Assembly: GCF_024171785.1 (NCBI RefSeq)
Contig: NZ_JAMTCK010000011.1
Span: forward strand, 247,653-311,652
Length of the DNA: 64,000 nt
Direction of reading: 5' to 3'
From: Goodfellowiella coeruleoviolacea
GTDB lineage: Bacteria; Actinomycetota; Actinomycetes; Mycobacteriales; Pseudonocardiaceae
The translations under genes and the position numbers were made by a program. This document shows positions 50,228 to 58,801 of this stretch, piece by piece (within the stretch, counting starts at the first letter, position 1; every line of letters starts with the position of its first letter). The notes below the pieces were generated by a model. The model was not told where the DNA came from. It ran no database searches and saw only the letters and a list, made by a program, of their open reading frames with translations.

Positions 50228-51232
50228 ATGGTCGACTCCCGGACACCCACGAAACGCGTCACCGCCGCCGACGTCGCACGATCGCTCGGTCTCTCGCGGG
50301 CGACGGTCGGCTTCGTGCTCAACAACACCCCCGGCCAGACGATCTCCGCGCAGACCCGGGAACGGGTGCTCGCCGAGGCCACCCGCCTGGGGTACCGCCC
50401 GCACACCGCCGCGCGGGCGCTGGCCAGCGGACGCAGCCGCATCGTGCTGGTCGTGCTGCCCGACTGGCCGCTGGACTTCAGCGTCCGCCGCAACCTGGAG
50501 GAGGCATCGCTCGCGCTGGACGAGGCGGGCTACAGCCTCATCACCTACACCCCACACCCCACCGGGCAGTCGCGGCCGCTGTGGGAGGTCCTGGAGCCCG
50601 ACGTCGTGCTGTCCTTCACCGGCAGCTTCACCGATGCCCAGGTCGCGTCGATCCGCGCCGCGGGCGTGCGCGCCGTGCTCCCCGCCCCGGACGCACCGAC
50701 CGTGGCCCCCTACCCGGAGGAGGGCCCGCTCCTGCAGGTGGGTCACCTCCACGCCCTGGGCCACCGCCGGATCGCCTACGCGGGGTCCGCGGACCCGCGC
50801 ATCGCCGACCTCGTGGAACTGCGTCGATCCCGGGCAGGGGAGGCCGCGGCCCGGCTGGGCCTGCACCTGGCACCGGGACACGACCTCCGCCCCGGTGCCG
50901 ACGCCGCGGACGCCGTCGCCGGGTGGCGCGCGGCGGGCGTGACGGCCGTGGCCGCCTACAACGACGACATCGCCGCCACCCTGGTCGGCACGGCGACGCG
51001 GATGGGCCTGCTCGTGCCCAGGGACCTGTCGGTCGTCGGCCACGACGACGCGCCGATCGCGTCCATCGTCGAACCCCGGCTGTCGACCGTCCGACTCGAC
51101 ACCGCGGGCCTCGGTCGCTACCTGGCGCGGCTGGCCCTCACCGCGGCCGAGGGTCGGGAACCACCGCAGCGGCCGACGGCCACCGCCCCCCTGCTCGTGC
51201 AGCGAGCCTCCACGGCCGCGCCCGGCGCCTGA
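50228..51232 (+). CDS. LacI-family transcriptional repressor
   Basis: About 334 aa. The N-terminal LacI helix-turn-helix (residues ~8-60) has TAADVARSLGLSRATVGFVL and the hinge helix ARALASGRSR. A periplasmic-binding-protein-like sensor domain follows (landmarks SVVGHDDAPIASIVEP and LSTVRLDTAGLG). The ATG at 50228 is chosen; GTG at 50222 and ATGs at 50216/50219 are close alternatives, and GTG 50222 has the best spacing from GAAGG. The ligand is probably a rhamnoside or a released sugar, given the divergent rhamnosidase/glucosidase operon. Confidence 0.88.
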   Translation: MVDSRTPTKRVTAADVARSLGLSRATVGFVLNNTPGQTISAQTRERVLAEATRLGYRPHTAARALASGRSRIVLVVLPDWPLDFSVRRNLEEASLALDEAGYSLITYTPHPTGQSRPLWEVLEPDVVLSFTGSFTDAQVASIRAAGVRAVLPAPDAPTVAPYPEEGPLLQVGHLHALGHRRIAYAGSADPRIADLVELRRSRAGEAAARLGLHLAPGHDLRPGADAADAVAGWRAAGVTAVAAYNDDIAATLVGTATRMGLLVPRDLSVVGHDDAPIASIVEPRLSTVRLDTAGLGRYLARLALTAAEGREPPQRPTATAPLLVQRASTAAPGA

Positions 51233-51236
51233 CCGG

Positions 51237-51485
51237 TCACCGGCCGGGCGCGGGCACCCGGACCAGCGCGCGCGGCGGCAGGTCCGCCGCGGCGTACGTG
51301 AGCATCGTGAACCGGACGTCGTCGTAGTCGACCTCGCCACCCAAGCCCGTCGCGACGGTCCGCTCGACGGCGAAGTGCACGATGCGGACCGGACAGCGGA
51401 TCACCACGGGAAGGACGCCCCGGTGCCGACCGGGCCGCACGCCGTGGGTGAGGCCATTCCACGCGGTAAGCGCGCGGACCGTCAT
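51237..51485 (-). CDS. Small hypothetical protein
   Basis: An 82-aa frame in the gap between the LacI gene and the phosphoketolase gene. It contains a hydrophobic beta-rich stretch (GVLPVVIRCPVRIVHFAV) but no recognised domain, and no strong ribosome-binding site precedes the ATG. It starts in an otherwise empty interval, and its codon use is less GC-extreme than its neighbours. It may be a decayed gene or simply non-coding. Confidence 0.35.
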   Translation of the reverse strand: MTVRALTAWNGLTHGVRPGRHRGVLPVVIRCPVRIVHFAVERTVATGLGGEVDYDDVRFTMLTYAAADLPPRALVRVPAPGR

Positions 51486-51548
51486 GCGAACAGGGGCAGG
51501 GCCGCATCGAACCGGACGATCACCGGTTCCGCGAGCGGTGGCGGTGAA

Positions 51549-53927
51549 TCACGCGTAGGGCCACACCCAGTCGCGCACCTCGGGCATGTCCTCGAAGTGT
51601 TCGCGGATGTGGGCGTGGTGGCGGGCCAGCATTTGCCGGCAGTGGTCGGCGAGGCGGTTGCCGCCCTCGGGCACTCGTCCGGCGCGGCGCAGTGCCTCCA
51701 GGACCAGGTGGTAGCGGCTCACCTCGTTGAGCACCACCATGTCGAACGGCGTGGTGGTGGTGCCCTGTTCGCTGAAGCCCCGGACGTGGAAGCGGCTGGG
51801 TTCGTTGCGGCCGTGCAGCAGTTGGTGGAAGGCGCGGGCGTAGCCATGCCAGGCGACCACCACCTGCCCGTCGTGGGTGAACAGCCGCTCGAAGTTCTCG
51901 TGGGTCATCCCGTGCGGGTGCACCTCGGGCAGGGCCAGTGACATCAGGTCGACCACGTTGACCACGCGCACGCGCAGGTAGGGCACGTGCGCGCGCAGGA
52001 TGGCCGCCGCGGCCAGGGTCTCCTGGGTGGGCACATCGCCAACGCAGGCCAGCACGACGTCAGGCGGGTCGGTCGAGCCGGGGTCGGTCGGCTCGACCGG
52101 GCGTTCGGTGCCGGCCCACGGCCAGATCGACGCCCCGGCCTCGGCGTGGGCCCTGGCCGAGGGCAGGTCCAGGTACTGCAGGTGCGACTGCTTGTCGACC
52201 ACGATGAGGTTGACGTAGTCGCGGCTGCGCAGGCAGTGGTCGGCCACCACCAGGAGGGTGTTGGCGTCCGGCGGCAGGTAGATCCGCACGACCGTGCCGG
52301 ACAACGAGAGCATCGTGTCGATCAGGCCGGGACCCTGGTGGCTGAATCCATTGTGGTCGTTGCGCCAGCAGGTGGAGGTGAGCAGCACGTTCAGCGAGGA
52401 CACCGGGGCACGCCAGGGCAGATCCCGGACGTGTTCCAGCCACTTGGTGTGCTGGATCGCCATGGACGCGCTGACCATGGCGAACGCCTCGTAGGTGGCG
52501 AACAGGCCGTGCCGGCCGGTCAGCAGGTAGCCCTCCAGCCAGCCCTGGCACAGGTGCTCGGACAGCACCTCCATGACCCGGCCGTCGGGTGAGACGTGCT
52601 CGTCGCCCTCGCGCGCGGGAGCGATCAGGCAGCGGTCGGTGGCCTCGAACACCGCGCCGAGCCGGTTGCTATTGGTCTCATCCGGACAGAACAGGCGGAA
52701 GTTGGCGGTGCTGTCGGTGTGTCGGTAGAGGTCGCGCAACAGTTCGCCCAGCGGCCGGGTGGTTTCGCGCCGCAGGCGTCCTGGCGTCGGGACGGGCAGC
52801 GCGTAGGCGTCCAGCGCCGGGATGTCCAGCGCCACCAGCAGCCGGCCGCCGTTGGCGTACGGCGAGGCGCCCATGCGCTTGTCCCCCTCTGGTGCCAGCG
52901 CGGCCAGGGCGGGGCGCAGCCGGCCGGTCTGGTCGAACAACCGGTGCGGGTGGTAGGAGCGCAGCCACTCCTCCAGCATGGCGAGGTGCTCGGGGTTGTC
53001 CCGGACTCCACCGAGCGGCACCTGGTGGGCCCGGAACGTGCCCTCCACCGGAACACCGTCGACCGCACGGGGGCCGGTCCAGCCCTTGGGAGTGCGCAGG
53101 ACGATGGCCGGCCACCGGGGCCGCTGCCGCACTCCGTGTTCCCCGGCCTCGGTCTGGATGCGGCGGATCTCGCGGTGCGCGTGGTCGAGCGCGTCGGCCA
53201 GCTCCCGGTGCACCGCGGTGGGTTCGCTTCCCGCCACGAGCGTGGGCGCCCAGCCGTGCGCGGCCAGCAGCGCCAGCACCTCCTCGTCGTCGCGTCGGCC
53301 GAGCACGGTGGGGCCGGAGATCTTGTAGCCGTTGAGGTGCAGCACCGGGAGGACGGCGCCGTCCCTGGTCGGGTTGAGGAAGAACGGTGCCTTCCACGCC
53401 GCCTCCAGCGGGCCGGTCTCGGCCTCGCCGTCGCCGATCACACAGGCCACCACCAGATCGGGATGGTCCATGGCCGCGCCGGTGGCGTGCACCAGTGCGT
53501 AGCCGAGTTCCCCGCCCTCGTGGATGGAGCCGGGGGTGGGCACGCTGACGTGGCTGGGCACACCACCCGGCGTGGAGAACTGGCGGACCAGTCGGTGCAG
53601 GCCCTGCTCGTCCCGGCTGATCCTGGGGTAGATCTCGCTGTAGGTGCCCTCCAGGTAGACGTTGGCCACCAACGCCGGTCCACCGTGGCCAGGACCGGCC
53701 ACGTACACGACGTCGGCTCCGGTGCGCCGGATCAGCCGGTTGAGGTGGACGTAGACCAGGGACAACCCGGGTGATGTGCCCCAGTGGCCCAACAGCCGGG
53801 GCTTGATGTGCTCGGGCCGCAGCGGTTCGCGCAGCAGCGCGTTGTCCTGGAGGTAGATCTGCGCCACGGTCAGGTAGTTGGCCGCTGCCCAGTACTCGTC
53901 GACCAGGCCGAGTTCGTTGTCCTCCAC
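51549..53927 (-). CDS. xfp: Xylulose-5-phosphate/fructose-6-phosphate phosphoketolase
   Basis: About 792 aa, the usual size. It is a thiamine-diphosphate enzyme that splits xylulose 5-P or fructose 6-P with phosphate into acetyl-P and an aldose phosphate. Landmarks are ANYLTVAQIYL (N-terminus), GPGHGG, the ThDP fold motif GDGEAETGPLEAAWK, NGYKISGPT, and the C-terminal FTTHG-like region FDMVVLNEVSRYHL. The GTG at 53927, preceded by AGGAAGGACC, is preferred; GTG at 53960 would add 11 residues. Acetyl-P would pass to the acetate kinase encoded 2.3 kb away for ATP synthesis. Both lie beside an alcohol dehydrogenase and a stress-protein gene, suggesting a low-oxygen or carbon-overflow role. Confidence 0.94.
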   Translation of the reverse strand: MEDNELGLVDEYWAAANYLTVAQIYLQDNALLREPLRPEHIKPRLLGHWGTSPGLSLVYVHLNRLIRRTGADVVYVAGPGHGGPALVANVYLEGTYSEIYPRISRDEQGLHRLVRQFSTPGGVPSHVSVPTPGSIHEGGELGYALVHATGAAMDHPDLVVACVIGDGEAETGPLEAAWKAPFFLNPTRDGAVLPVLHLNGYKISGPTVLGRRDDEEVLALLAAHGWAPTLVAGSEPTAVHRELADALDHAHREIRRIQTEAGEHGVRQRPRWPAIVLRTPKGWTGPRAVDGVPVEGTFRAHQVPLGGVRDNPEHLAMLEEWLRSYHPHRLFDQTGRLRPALAALAPEGDKRMGASPYANGGRLLVALDIPALDAYALPVPTPGRLRRETTRPLGELLRDLYRHTDSTANFRLFCPDETNSNRLGAVFEATDRCLIAPAREGDEHVSPDGRVMEVLSEHLCQGWLEGYLLTGRHGLFATYEAFAMVSASMAIQHTKWLEHVRDLPWRAPVSSLNVLLTSTCWRNDHNGFSHQGPGLIDTMLSLSGTVVRIYLPPDANTLLVVADHCLRSRDYVNLIVVDKQSHLQYLDLPSARAHAEAGASIWPWAGTERPVEPTDPGSTDPPDVVLACVGDVPTQETLAAAAILRAHVPYLRVRVVNVVDLMSLALPEVHPHGMTHENFERLFTHDGQVVVAWHGYARAFHQLLHGRNEPSRFHVRGFSEQGTTTTPFDMVVLNEVSRYHLVLEALRRAGRVPEGGNRLADHCRQMLARHHAHIREHFEDMPEVRDWVWPYA

Positions 53928-54236
53928 GGCAGGGATGGTCCTTCCTGTGGCACTGTCCACACGGCACGCTCAGGGCACGGCCCCGCGCGCTCCTGCGCTA
54001 CCCGTGCGGTACCGGAACAAATCCCGACGACGGGCGTTCCTCCCCGCGACGGGTGGCGGTTGGTGGTGCACCGGCGCGGCCGGGGTGAACGCGAACGCTC
54101 GTCAGCGCGCCGGTGCTCACCCGCTGTCCGGCAACGGCGCGGGGGCATGTGCTCGCGGTGGACGCGGCGGTCCCGCCGGATGGCTCCGCGAACGCCGGTC
54201 GTGCACACGAGACTCCGCACCCGTGCGGAACGGCCG
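53928..54236. other. Intergenic gap between alcohol dehydrogenase and phosphoketolase genes
   Basis: Both flanking genes point left. The gap probably holds the phosphoketolase promoter. By eye there is no gene, strong hairpin or clear DosR-type palindrome. The short open frames here have no recognisable similarity. Confidence 0.5.
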
Positions 54237-55274
54237 TCACGCACCTGCCAGGATCGTCCTTCCCGAGGTGGTGGGTCGCAGCACGGCCGCGCCGCGCACC
54301 CGGTCGGCGGCCAGGTCCGCCAGTGCCCGGTCCGCGTGCTCCAGTGAGTACTCGCTGGTGGTCACCGCGAGGTGGTGCCGGCCGGCGATGTCGAGGAACT
54401 CCCGCCCGTCCTGCCGGGTGTTGGCGGTGACGCTGCGGACCTGCCGCTCGTAGAACAGATGCCGCTGGTAGTCCAGCACCGGGATGTCGGTGAGGTGGAT
54501 GCCGGCCAACGCCAGGGTGCCGCCCCGGTCCAGGGCAGCCAGTGCCGGCGGCACCAGCTCGCCGGCCGGTGCGAACAGGATCGCCCCGTCCAGCGGTTCC
54601 GGCGGCGCGTCGGCCGCGCCAGCCGCCGAGCTGGCGCCCAGTTCCAGCGCCAGATCCTGGGCCGCTGGGCTGCGGGTGAGCACGTGCACCACCGCGCCCT
54701 GGGCCAGCGCCACCTGGATGGCCAGGTGTGCACTCGCACCGAAGCCGTAGATGCCCAGGCGCCCGCCCGCGGGCAGTTGGGTCCGCCGCAACGCCCGGTA
54801 GCCGATGATGCCCGCGCACAGCAGCGGAGCCAGCTCGGCGTCCGGGTACCCCTCCGGCAGCGAGTAGGCGTAGTCGGCGGGAACGGTGGTGTACTCGGCG
54901 TAGCCGCCGTCGGCGTCCCACCCGGTGTACCGGGAGTCCGGGCACAGGTTCTCCGCGTCGCGCAGGCAGTAGCGGCACCGGCCGCAGGTGTGGCGCAGCC
55001 AGGCGATGCCCACCCGGTCGCCGATGCCGATCGGGCCGGCCGCGGCGGTGTCCACCACCTCGCCGACCACCTCGTGTCCCGGCACCACGCGCGGGCGGTG
55101 CACGGGTAGGTCCCCCTCGGCCACGTGCAGGTCGGTCCGGCACACCCCACAGGCCAGCACCCGCACCAGCAGCTCGCCGGCCGCCGGTTCGGGCACGGGT
55201 TCGCTGGTGCGCCGCAACGATCCACTGTGGATCGATCCCGGCCGCCACGTCCGCCACGCGGTCATGGTCACCAT
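54237..55274 (-). CDS. Zinc-dependent alcohol dehydrogenase (AdhA/YogA-like MDR family)
   Basis: A 345-aa medium-chain dehydrogenase. The catalytic zinc ligands are Cys in CGVCRTD and the PGHE motif; structural-zinc cysteines lie in CGRCRYC and ENLC. The NAD site is IYGFGASAH. Family members oxidise primary alcohols or reduce aldehydes. The ATG at 55274 has GAGGTGGGG upstream; a GTG at 55283 is a weaker alternative. It directly follows the broken stress-protein gene and precedes the phosphoketolase gene on the same strand, so it could consume aldehydes or regenerate NAD+ when the phosphoketolase shunt runs. Confidence 0.92.
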   Translation of the reverse strand: MVTMTAWRTWRPGSIHSGSLRRTSEPVPEPAAGELLVRVLACGVCRTDLHVAEGDLPVHRPRVVPGHEVVGEVVDTAAAGPIGIGDRVGIAWLRHTCGRCRYCLRDAENLCPDSRYTGWDADGGYAEYTTVPADYAYSLPEGYPDAELAPLLCAGIIGYRALRRTQLPAGGRLGIYGFGASAHLAIQVALAQGAVVHVLTRSPAAQDLALELGASSAAGAADAPPEPLDGAILFAPAGELVPPALAALDRGGTLALAGIHLTDIPVLDYQRHLFYERQVRSVTANTRQDGREFLDIAGRHHLAVTTSEYSLEHADRALADLAADRVRGAAVLRPTTSGRTILAGA

Positions 55275-55284
55275 CGGCCCCACC

Positions 55285-55734
55285 TCACCCCTGGTCGATC
55301 AGCCGGCGGGTTCGCCAGTCCAGGCGGTGGCGGTTTCGGCCGGACGACGTGGCGTGGGCCCGACCGCTCCCTGGCCCGAGCCCGAGGTGGCGGCCTCTCC
55401 TGGCCGCGCCCCGGCTGCCGGGCGCAGCACGGCCACCGGGCACAGGCAGTGCACCCGGCGCCAGCACTGTCTCGACGGGCACCTCGGGTGCTGCCGCGCG
55501 CGCACTCATCGCCGCCTCGTCCCGCACGCGCCGTGCGCGCTGCCGGAACTCCGCGCGCTGCTGGTCGGGGACCAACGCGTTGCCGCAGCGCCGGCTGAAC
55601 GGCTGGCCCGCCACGTGCACCACGCGCAAGCCCGTCCGCTGCCGAGCGGCTTCCCTGGCCGCCCACCTGACCGCGTGCCCTGCGGAGCGCGAACCGTCCA
55701 CACCGGCCACCACTGGCCTGTCCGCCGAACTCAT
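55285..55734 (-). pseudogene. Universal stress protein, internally deleted and frame-shifted
   Basis: The ATG at 55734, with GGAGG, opens a normal UspA start (RPVVAGVDGSRSAGHAVRWA, then HVAGQPF), which continues to residue ~97 (PVETVLAPG). The family should go on with VVGSRG and the ATP-binding glycines, then end CPVAVV. Here that block is missing. The alternate frame contains CPVAVLRP directly after this point, and the original frame runs on as an unrelated arginine-rich tail. A deletion of roughly 40-50 codons plus a frame change is the simplest reading. Without the ATP-binding glycines the product is unlikely to work as a normal UspA. Confidence 0.65.
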
Positions 55735-56190
55735 GGCCACCTCCCGACCGACGCGGCCGGACGCACGGGTCGTTCGCGCTGCCACCGAGGCCGCCGTTCC
55801 GGTCGCGGAATCGGTGGCTCGACTTTGCCAACACTGATCACGCACTCGCGATGCTGCCGCGGCCACCGTCCTGCCCGCGTCACCCGGGCTCCTGTCCGTG
55901 TCCACCCTAGAACGCACATCCCCGCCCCAACACTCGACGACGACCTGTCGAACGAGGTCACCGGCAGAGGCCGGCCTGAGCCACCAACACCTGCCACAGC
56001 CGGCGGATCACCACCCGATCAGAACTCGGGGAATACCTGCCCGTGGTGTGGGTACCTCCCGCCAGGTGGCCGCGGTGGACCCCACTGGGACACCACGGCT
56101 GCTCCACCTTCGAGGCCTACCCGCACCCACGGCACGGACCCGGACCTGTCCGAGGTCCGCGACCGGGTCTGGCGCTGTTGAGGACGGTTC
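55735..56190. other. Divergent intergenic region upstream of acetate kinase
   Basis: This 456-bp gap separates the divergent stress-protein and acetate kinase genes and must contain both promoters. By eye no gene is present; the small frames are unremarkable, and no long palindrome was identified. Confidence 0.5.
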
Positions 56191-57315
56191 ATGACCGACT
56201 ACTCCAACGTGCTGGTGGTCAACGCCGGCTCGTCCAGCCTCAAGGTCCGTCTGCTCGACGGCCGGGACCAGGTGACGGCGTCACTGGACCTGGACGCCTG
56301 GGCCGGTGCCCAGGAGACCACGCGGCTGGAGCGGTTCGTCACCGGATTGGACCGGGTGGACGCGGTCGGCCACCGGATCGTGCACGGCGGCGCCGACTTC
56401 CACTCCCCCGTCGTGGTGGACCGCCCCACCCGGGACCGGATCGCGGCACTGGCTGACCTGGCCCCGCTGCACCAACCCCGCGGCGTGGCCGGCATCGACG
56501 CCGCGACCCGCGTCCTGCCCCGGGTCCCGGCCGTCGCCTGCTTTGACACCGCGTTCCACGCCAGCCTGCCGGACGCGGCCGCCACCTATGCCCTGCCCCG
56601 CGAGTGGAACACCCGGTGGGCCCTGCGCCGCTATGGGTTCCACGGCCTGTCCCACGCCCACGCCACGCGGCGGGCCGCCGACCTGCTCGCCCGGCCGGTG
56701 ACCGAACTCCGCGCGGTCACCTGTCACCTGGGGGCCGGCGCCTCACTGGCGGCCGTGGCGGGTGGCCGGTCGGTGGACACGACCATGGGCTTCACCCCGC
56801 TGGCCGGGCTGGTCATGGCCACCCGCACCGGCAGCGTCGACCCCGGCCTGGTGCTGTGGCTGCAACAGCACGCCGGCCTGTCCGTCGAGCGGCTGTCCCA
56901 CGCCCTGGAGTTCGAATCCGGCCTGGCCGGTCTGACCGGCGGCAGCGGCGACCTGCGCGAGGTCCTCACCGACCGCGCCGCCGGCCGGCAGGCGGCGAGC
57001 CAGGCGTTCGAGGTCTACACGCACCGGCTGCGCCGCGAGATCGCCGCCATGACCGCGGCCCTGGGTGGTCTGGACGTCCTGGTCTTCACCGGCGGCGTCG
57101 GTGAGCACAGCCCCGAGGTCCGCACCGCGGCCGCCACCGGGCTGGGCTACCTCGGTGTGGTACTGGACGAGGACGCCAACCAGAGCGCACAGCCCGACGC
57201 CGACATCAGCGCGCCGCGCGCCCCGGTGGCCACCCTGGTGCTCACCGCGCGGGAGGACCTCGAAATCGCCCACCACACCCGCGCGGCACTCACCGAACAC
57301 ACCCGGGAACACTGA
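56191..57315 (+). CDS. ackA: Acetate kinase
   Basis: A 374-aa ASKHA-fold kinase that transfers phosphate between acetyl-P and ADP. The N-terminal phosphate loop is VVNAGSSSLKVR, the substrate region is VGHRIVHGG, FDTAFH and YGFHGLSH are present, and TMGFTPLAGLVMATRTGSVDPG and FTGGVGEH are conserved. The length is slightly shorter than the ~400-aa norm. The ATG at 56191 follows GAGGAC. Together with the phosphoketolase encoded nearby it completes a route from sugar phosphate to acetate plus ATP, bypassing lower glycolysis. No phosphotransacetylase gene is present in the window. Confidence 0.95.
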   Translation: MTDYSNVLVVNAGSSSLKVRLLDGRDQVTASLDLDAWAGAQETTRLERFVTGLDRVDAVGHRIVHGGADFHSPVVVDRPTRDRIAALADLAPLHQPRGVAGIDAATRVLPRVPAVACFDTAFHASLPDAAATYALPREWNTRWALRRYGFHGLSHAHATRRAADLLARPVTELRAVTCHLGAGASLAAVAGGRSVDTTMGFTPLAGLVMATRTGSVDPGLVLWLQQHAGLSVERLSHALEFESGLAGLTGGSGDLREVLTDRAAGRQAASQAFEVYTHRLRREIAAMTAALGGLDVLVFTGGVGEHSPEVRTAAATGLGYLGVVLDEDANQSAQPDADISAPRAPVATLVLTAREDLEIAHHTRAALTEHTREH

Positions 57316-57418
57316 ACGTCCGGGGCGTTCTTCCCACGCCTACGAGCGAACCTGCCACGGTTCTCGGTCTTCTTGATGTGCCCGTAGAGCTTCGCTGCTC
57401 AGGTGAGGACTGGGCGGC

Positions 57419-57802
57419 TCAGCCGGATTCCACGAGCAGGTGGACGACGCCGGCCGGGTTCTTGATCCAGTGGGTTCTGGCTTCGAGATCGCGCAGTGGT
57501 TCGACCTCGTCACACGGGTGGATGCCGATGCCGGCAAGCGTGGCCCTCGCCGCGTCCAGGTCATCGGTGTGGAGCTGCAACCACAGGTCGGGCTGGCTGT
57601 AGTTGTCGACGCAGTCCAGCCACAGCGTGTTGGGACCGAACCGCACCGAATGAGTTCTCGAGACGGTCGGGGTGCAGGAAACGTCCTCCTCCTTGACGGC
57701 GAAGCCCAAGGTGTCGCGGTAGAAGGCCACGGTGGCCTCGTACTGCGCCTTGGGGATCTTCATGGCGATGTTCAGGCCGGCGGTGAACTCAGGCGGGTTC
57801 AT
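57419..57802 (-). CDS. VOC-superfamily protein
   Basis: A 127-aa glyoxalase-fold protein with AMKIPKAQYEATVAFYRDTLGF at the start and KNPAGVVHLLVESG at the end. Only part of the usual metal site is visible, so binding of a ligand, possibly a drug or reactive molecule, is more likely than glyoxalase activity. Its ATG lies inside the end of the ArsR gene (14-bp overlap), so it is the last gene of a coupled three-gene operon. Confidence 0.82.
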   Translation of the reverse strand: MNPPEFTAGLNIAMKIPKAQYEATVAFYRDTLGFAVKEEDVSCTPTVSRTHSVRFGPNTLWLDCVDNYSQPDLWLQLHTDDLDAARATLAGIGIHPCDEVEPLRDLEARTHWIKNPAGVVHLLVESG

Positions 57803-58169
57803 CGTCAGGTGGCTCCTTGGTCGGGTGCCGGGCGGCGGTGGCGTCCAGTGCGTGTTCCAGCGCGGTCAGCCGGTCATCCCACCTGTTGGCGAGCGTGGCC
57901 AGCCAAACCTGGGCCGCGCGGATGGGGGCTGGTTCCAGCCGGTAGGGGCGGCGGCGGCCGACCGGTTCACCGGAGCTGATCAGGCCCGCTTCGGCGAGCC
58001 GGTCGAGGTGCTTGGCCACTGCCTGTCGGCTGATCAGCAGCTGCCGCGCCAGATCGGTGACAGTCGCGGGTCCGGCGCGGGCGAGTTCGTCCAGCAGCGC
58101 CCGCCGGGTCGGGTCGGTGAGCGCCGCGAACACCGCGACGGCCTGCTCCTGTGCATCAGGCGGCCGCAT
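57789..58169 (-). CDS. ArsR-family transcriptional regulator
   Basis: A 126-aa winged-helix protein. It has the ArsR landmarks FAALTDPTRRALLDELA and VTDLARQLLISRQAVAKHLD, and GRRRPYRLEP as the wing. No CxC metal-binding motif is present, so it probably senses an organic ligand. The ATG at 58169 overlaps the end of the AHSA1 gene by 14 bp; the longer frame upstream is antisense-like and rejected. ArsR/AHSA1/VOC triads are common in actinomycetes, with the regulator repressing its own operon. Confidence 0.87.
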   Translation of the reverse strand: MRPPDAQEQAVAVFAALTDPTRRALLDELARAGPATVTDLARQLLISRQAVAKHLDRLAEAGLISSGEPVGRRRPYRLEPAPIRAAQVWLATLANRWDDRLTALEHALDATAARHPTKEPPDDEPA

Positions 58170-58590
58170 CGAGGTGGGTCTCCAGGTCGCCGAGTTCCGC
58201 GTCCCATCCCTGGCTGTTGGCCTCGTGGGCGGAACGTGCAACGTCGTCGGCGGCCTGCGCGAACCCGCTCTCCACCAGGCGCAGCCGGGTCCCGCCCGCA
58301 ACGGGCTCCAGGGTGAAGGTCACCAGCGTCTGGGGTGCGTCGTCCCCCGGCCAGCCCTCGATCGGCCAGCTGAACGCCAAACGACGTGGTGGATCGACGA
58401 TCGTGATCGTGGCGACGGATTCTTCGTCAAGGTCCTCCCAGCGGAAGTACGCTCGCCCGCCGGGTCGTAGATCGATCTCGGCCACCGAGCCGAACCAACG
58501 CGACAACCCCTCGGCGGTGGTCAGCGCGGCCCACACCCGCTCAACGGGGTGCCGCAGCACCCTCTCACGTTCGATCCTGTCCGAAACCAC
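58156..58590 (-). CDS. AHSA1/SRPBCC-family protein
   Basis: A 144-aa helix-grip protein. The landmarks are VLRHPVERVWAALTTAEGLSRWF, FRWEDLDEES, and the final long helix (HEANSQGWDAELGDLETHL). Proteins of this group bind hydrophobic ligands in a cavity; some confer resistance by sequestering a toxin. GTG at 58590 has GGAG six bases upstream. It is the first gene of the operon with ArsR and VOC. The direct 14-bp overlaps among all three genes argue for coordinated stoichiometry. Confidence 0.83.
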   Translation of the reverse strand: MVSDRIERERVLRHPVERVWAALTTAEGLSRWFGSVAEIDLRPGGRAYFRWEDLDEESVATITIVDPPRRLAFSWPIEGWPGDDAPQTLVTFTLEPVAGGTRLRLVESGFAQAADDVARSAHEANSQGWDAELGDLETHLDAAA

Positions 58591-58603
58591 ACCACACTCC
58601 TTA

Positions 58604-58644
58604 GCAACCCCTGAGTTGCCATCGGATAGCAACCTAATGGTTGC
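58604..58644. promoter_or_regulatory. GCAAC/GTTGC repeat operator of the ArsR operon
   Basis: GCAAC (58604), GTTGC (58615), GCAAC (58629) and GTTGC (58640) alternate within about 40 bp upstream of the AHSA1 start, including GTTGCCATCGGATAGCAAC (58615-58633). Such interrupted inverted repeats are expected for autoregulation by an ArsR dimer. Confidence 0.5.
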
Positions 58645-58801
58645 GATGAGCATCCCGCAAGCCCGGCACGGAGCGCGCGATCGCGTTGCGGCGTGCCAAC
58701 CGTCCGCCGTGACTCATCCGCCCCAGGCCGAGCGGCGACCGGCACTTCTGGGTGTCCACCAGCACGCGATCAGGGCCGGGCGAAGATTGCCCGGCGCGGC
58801 A

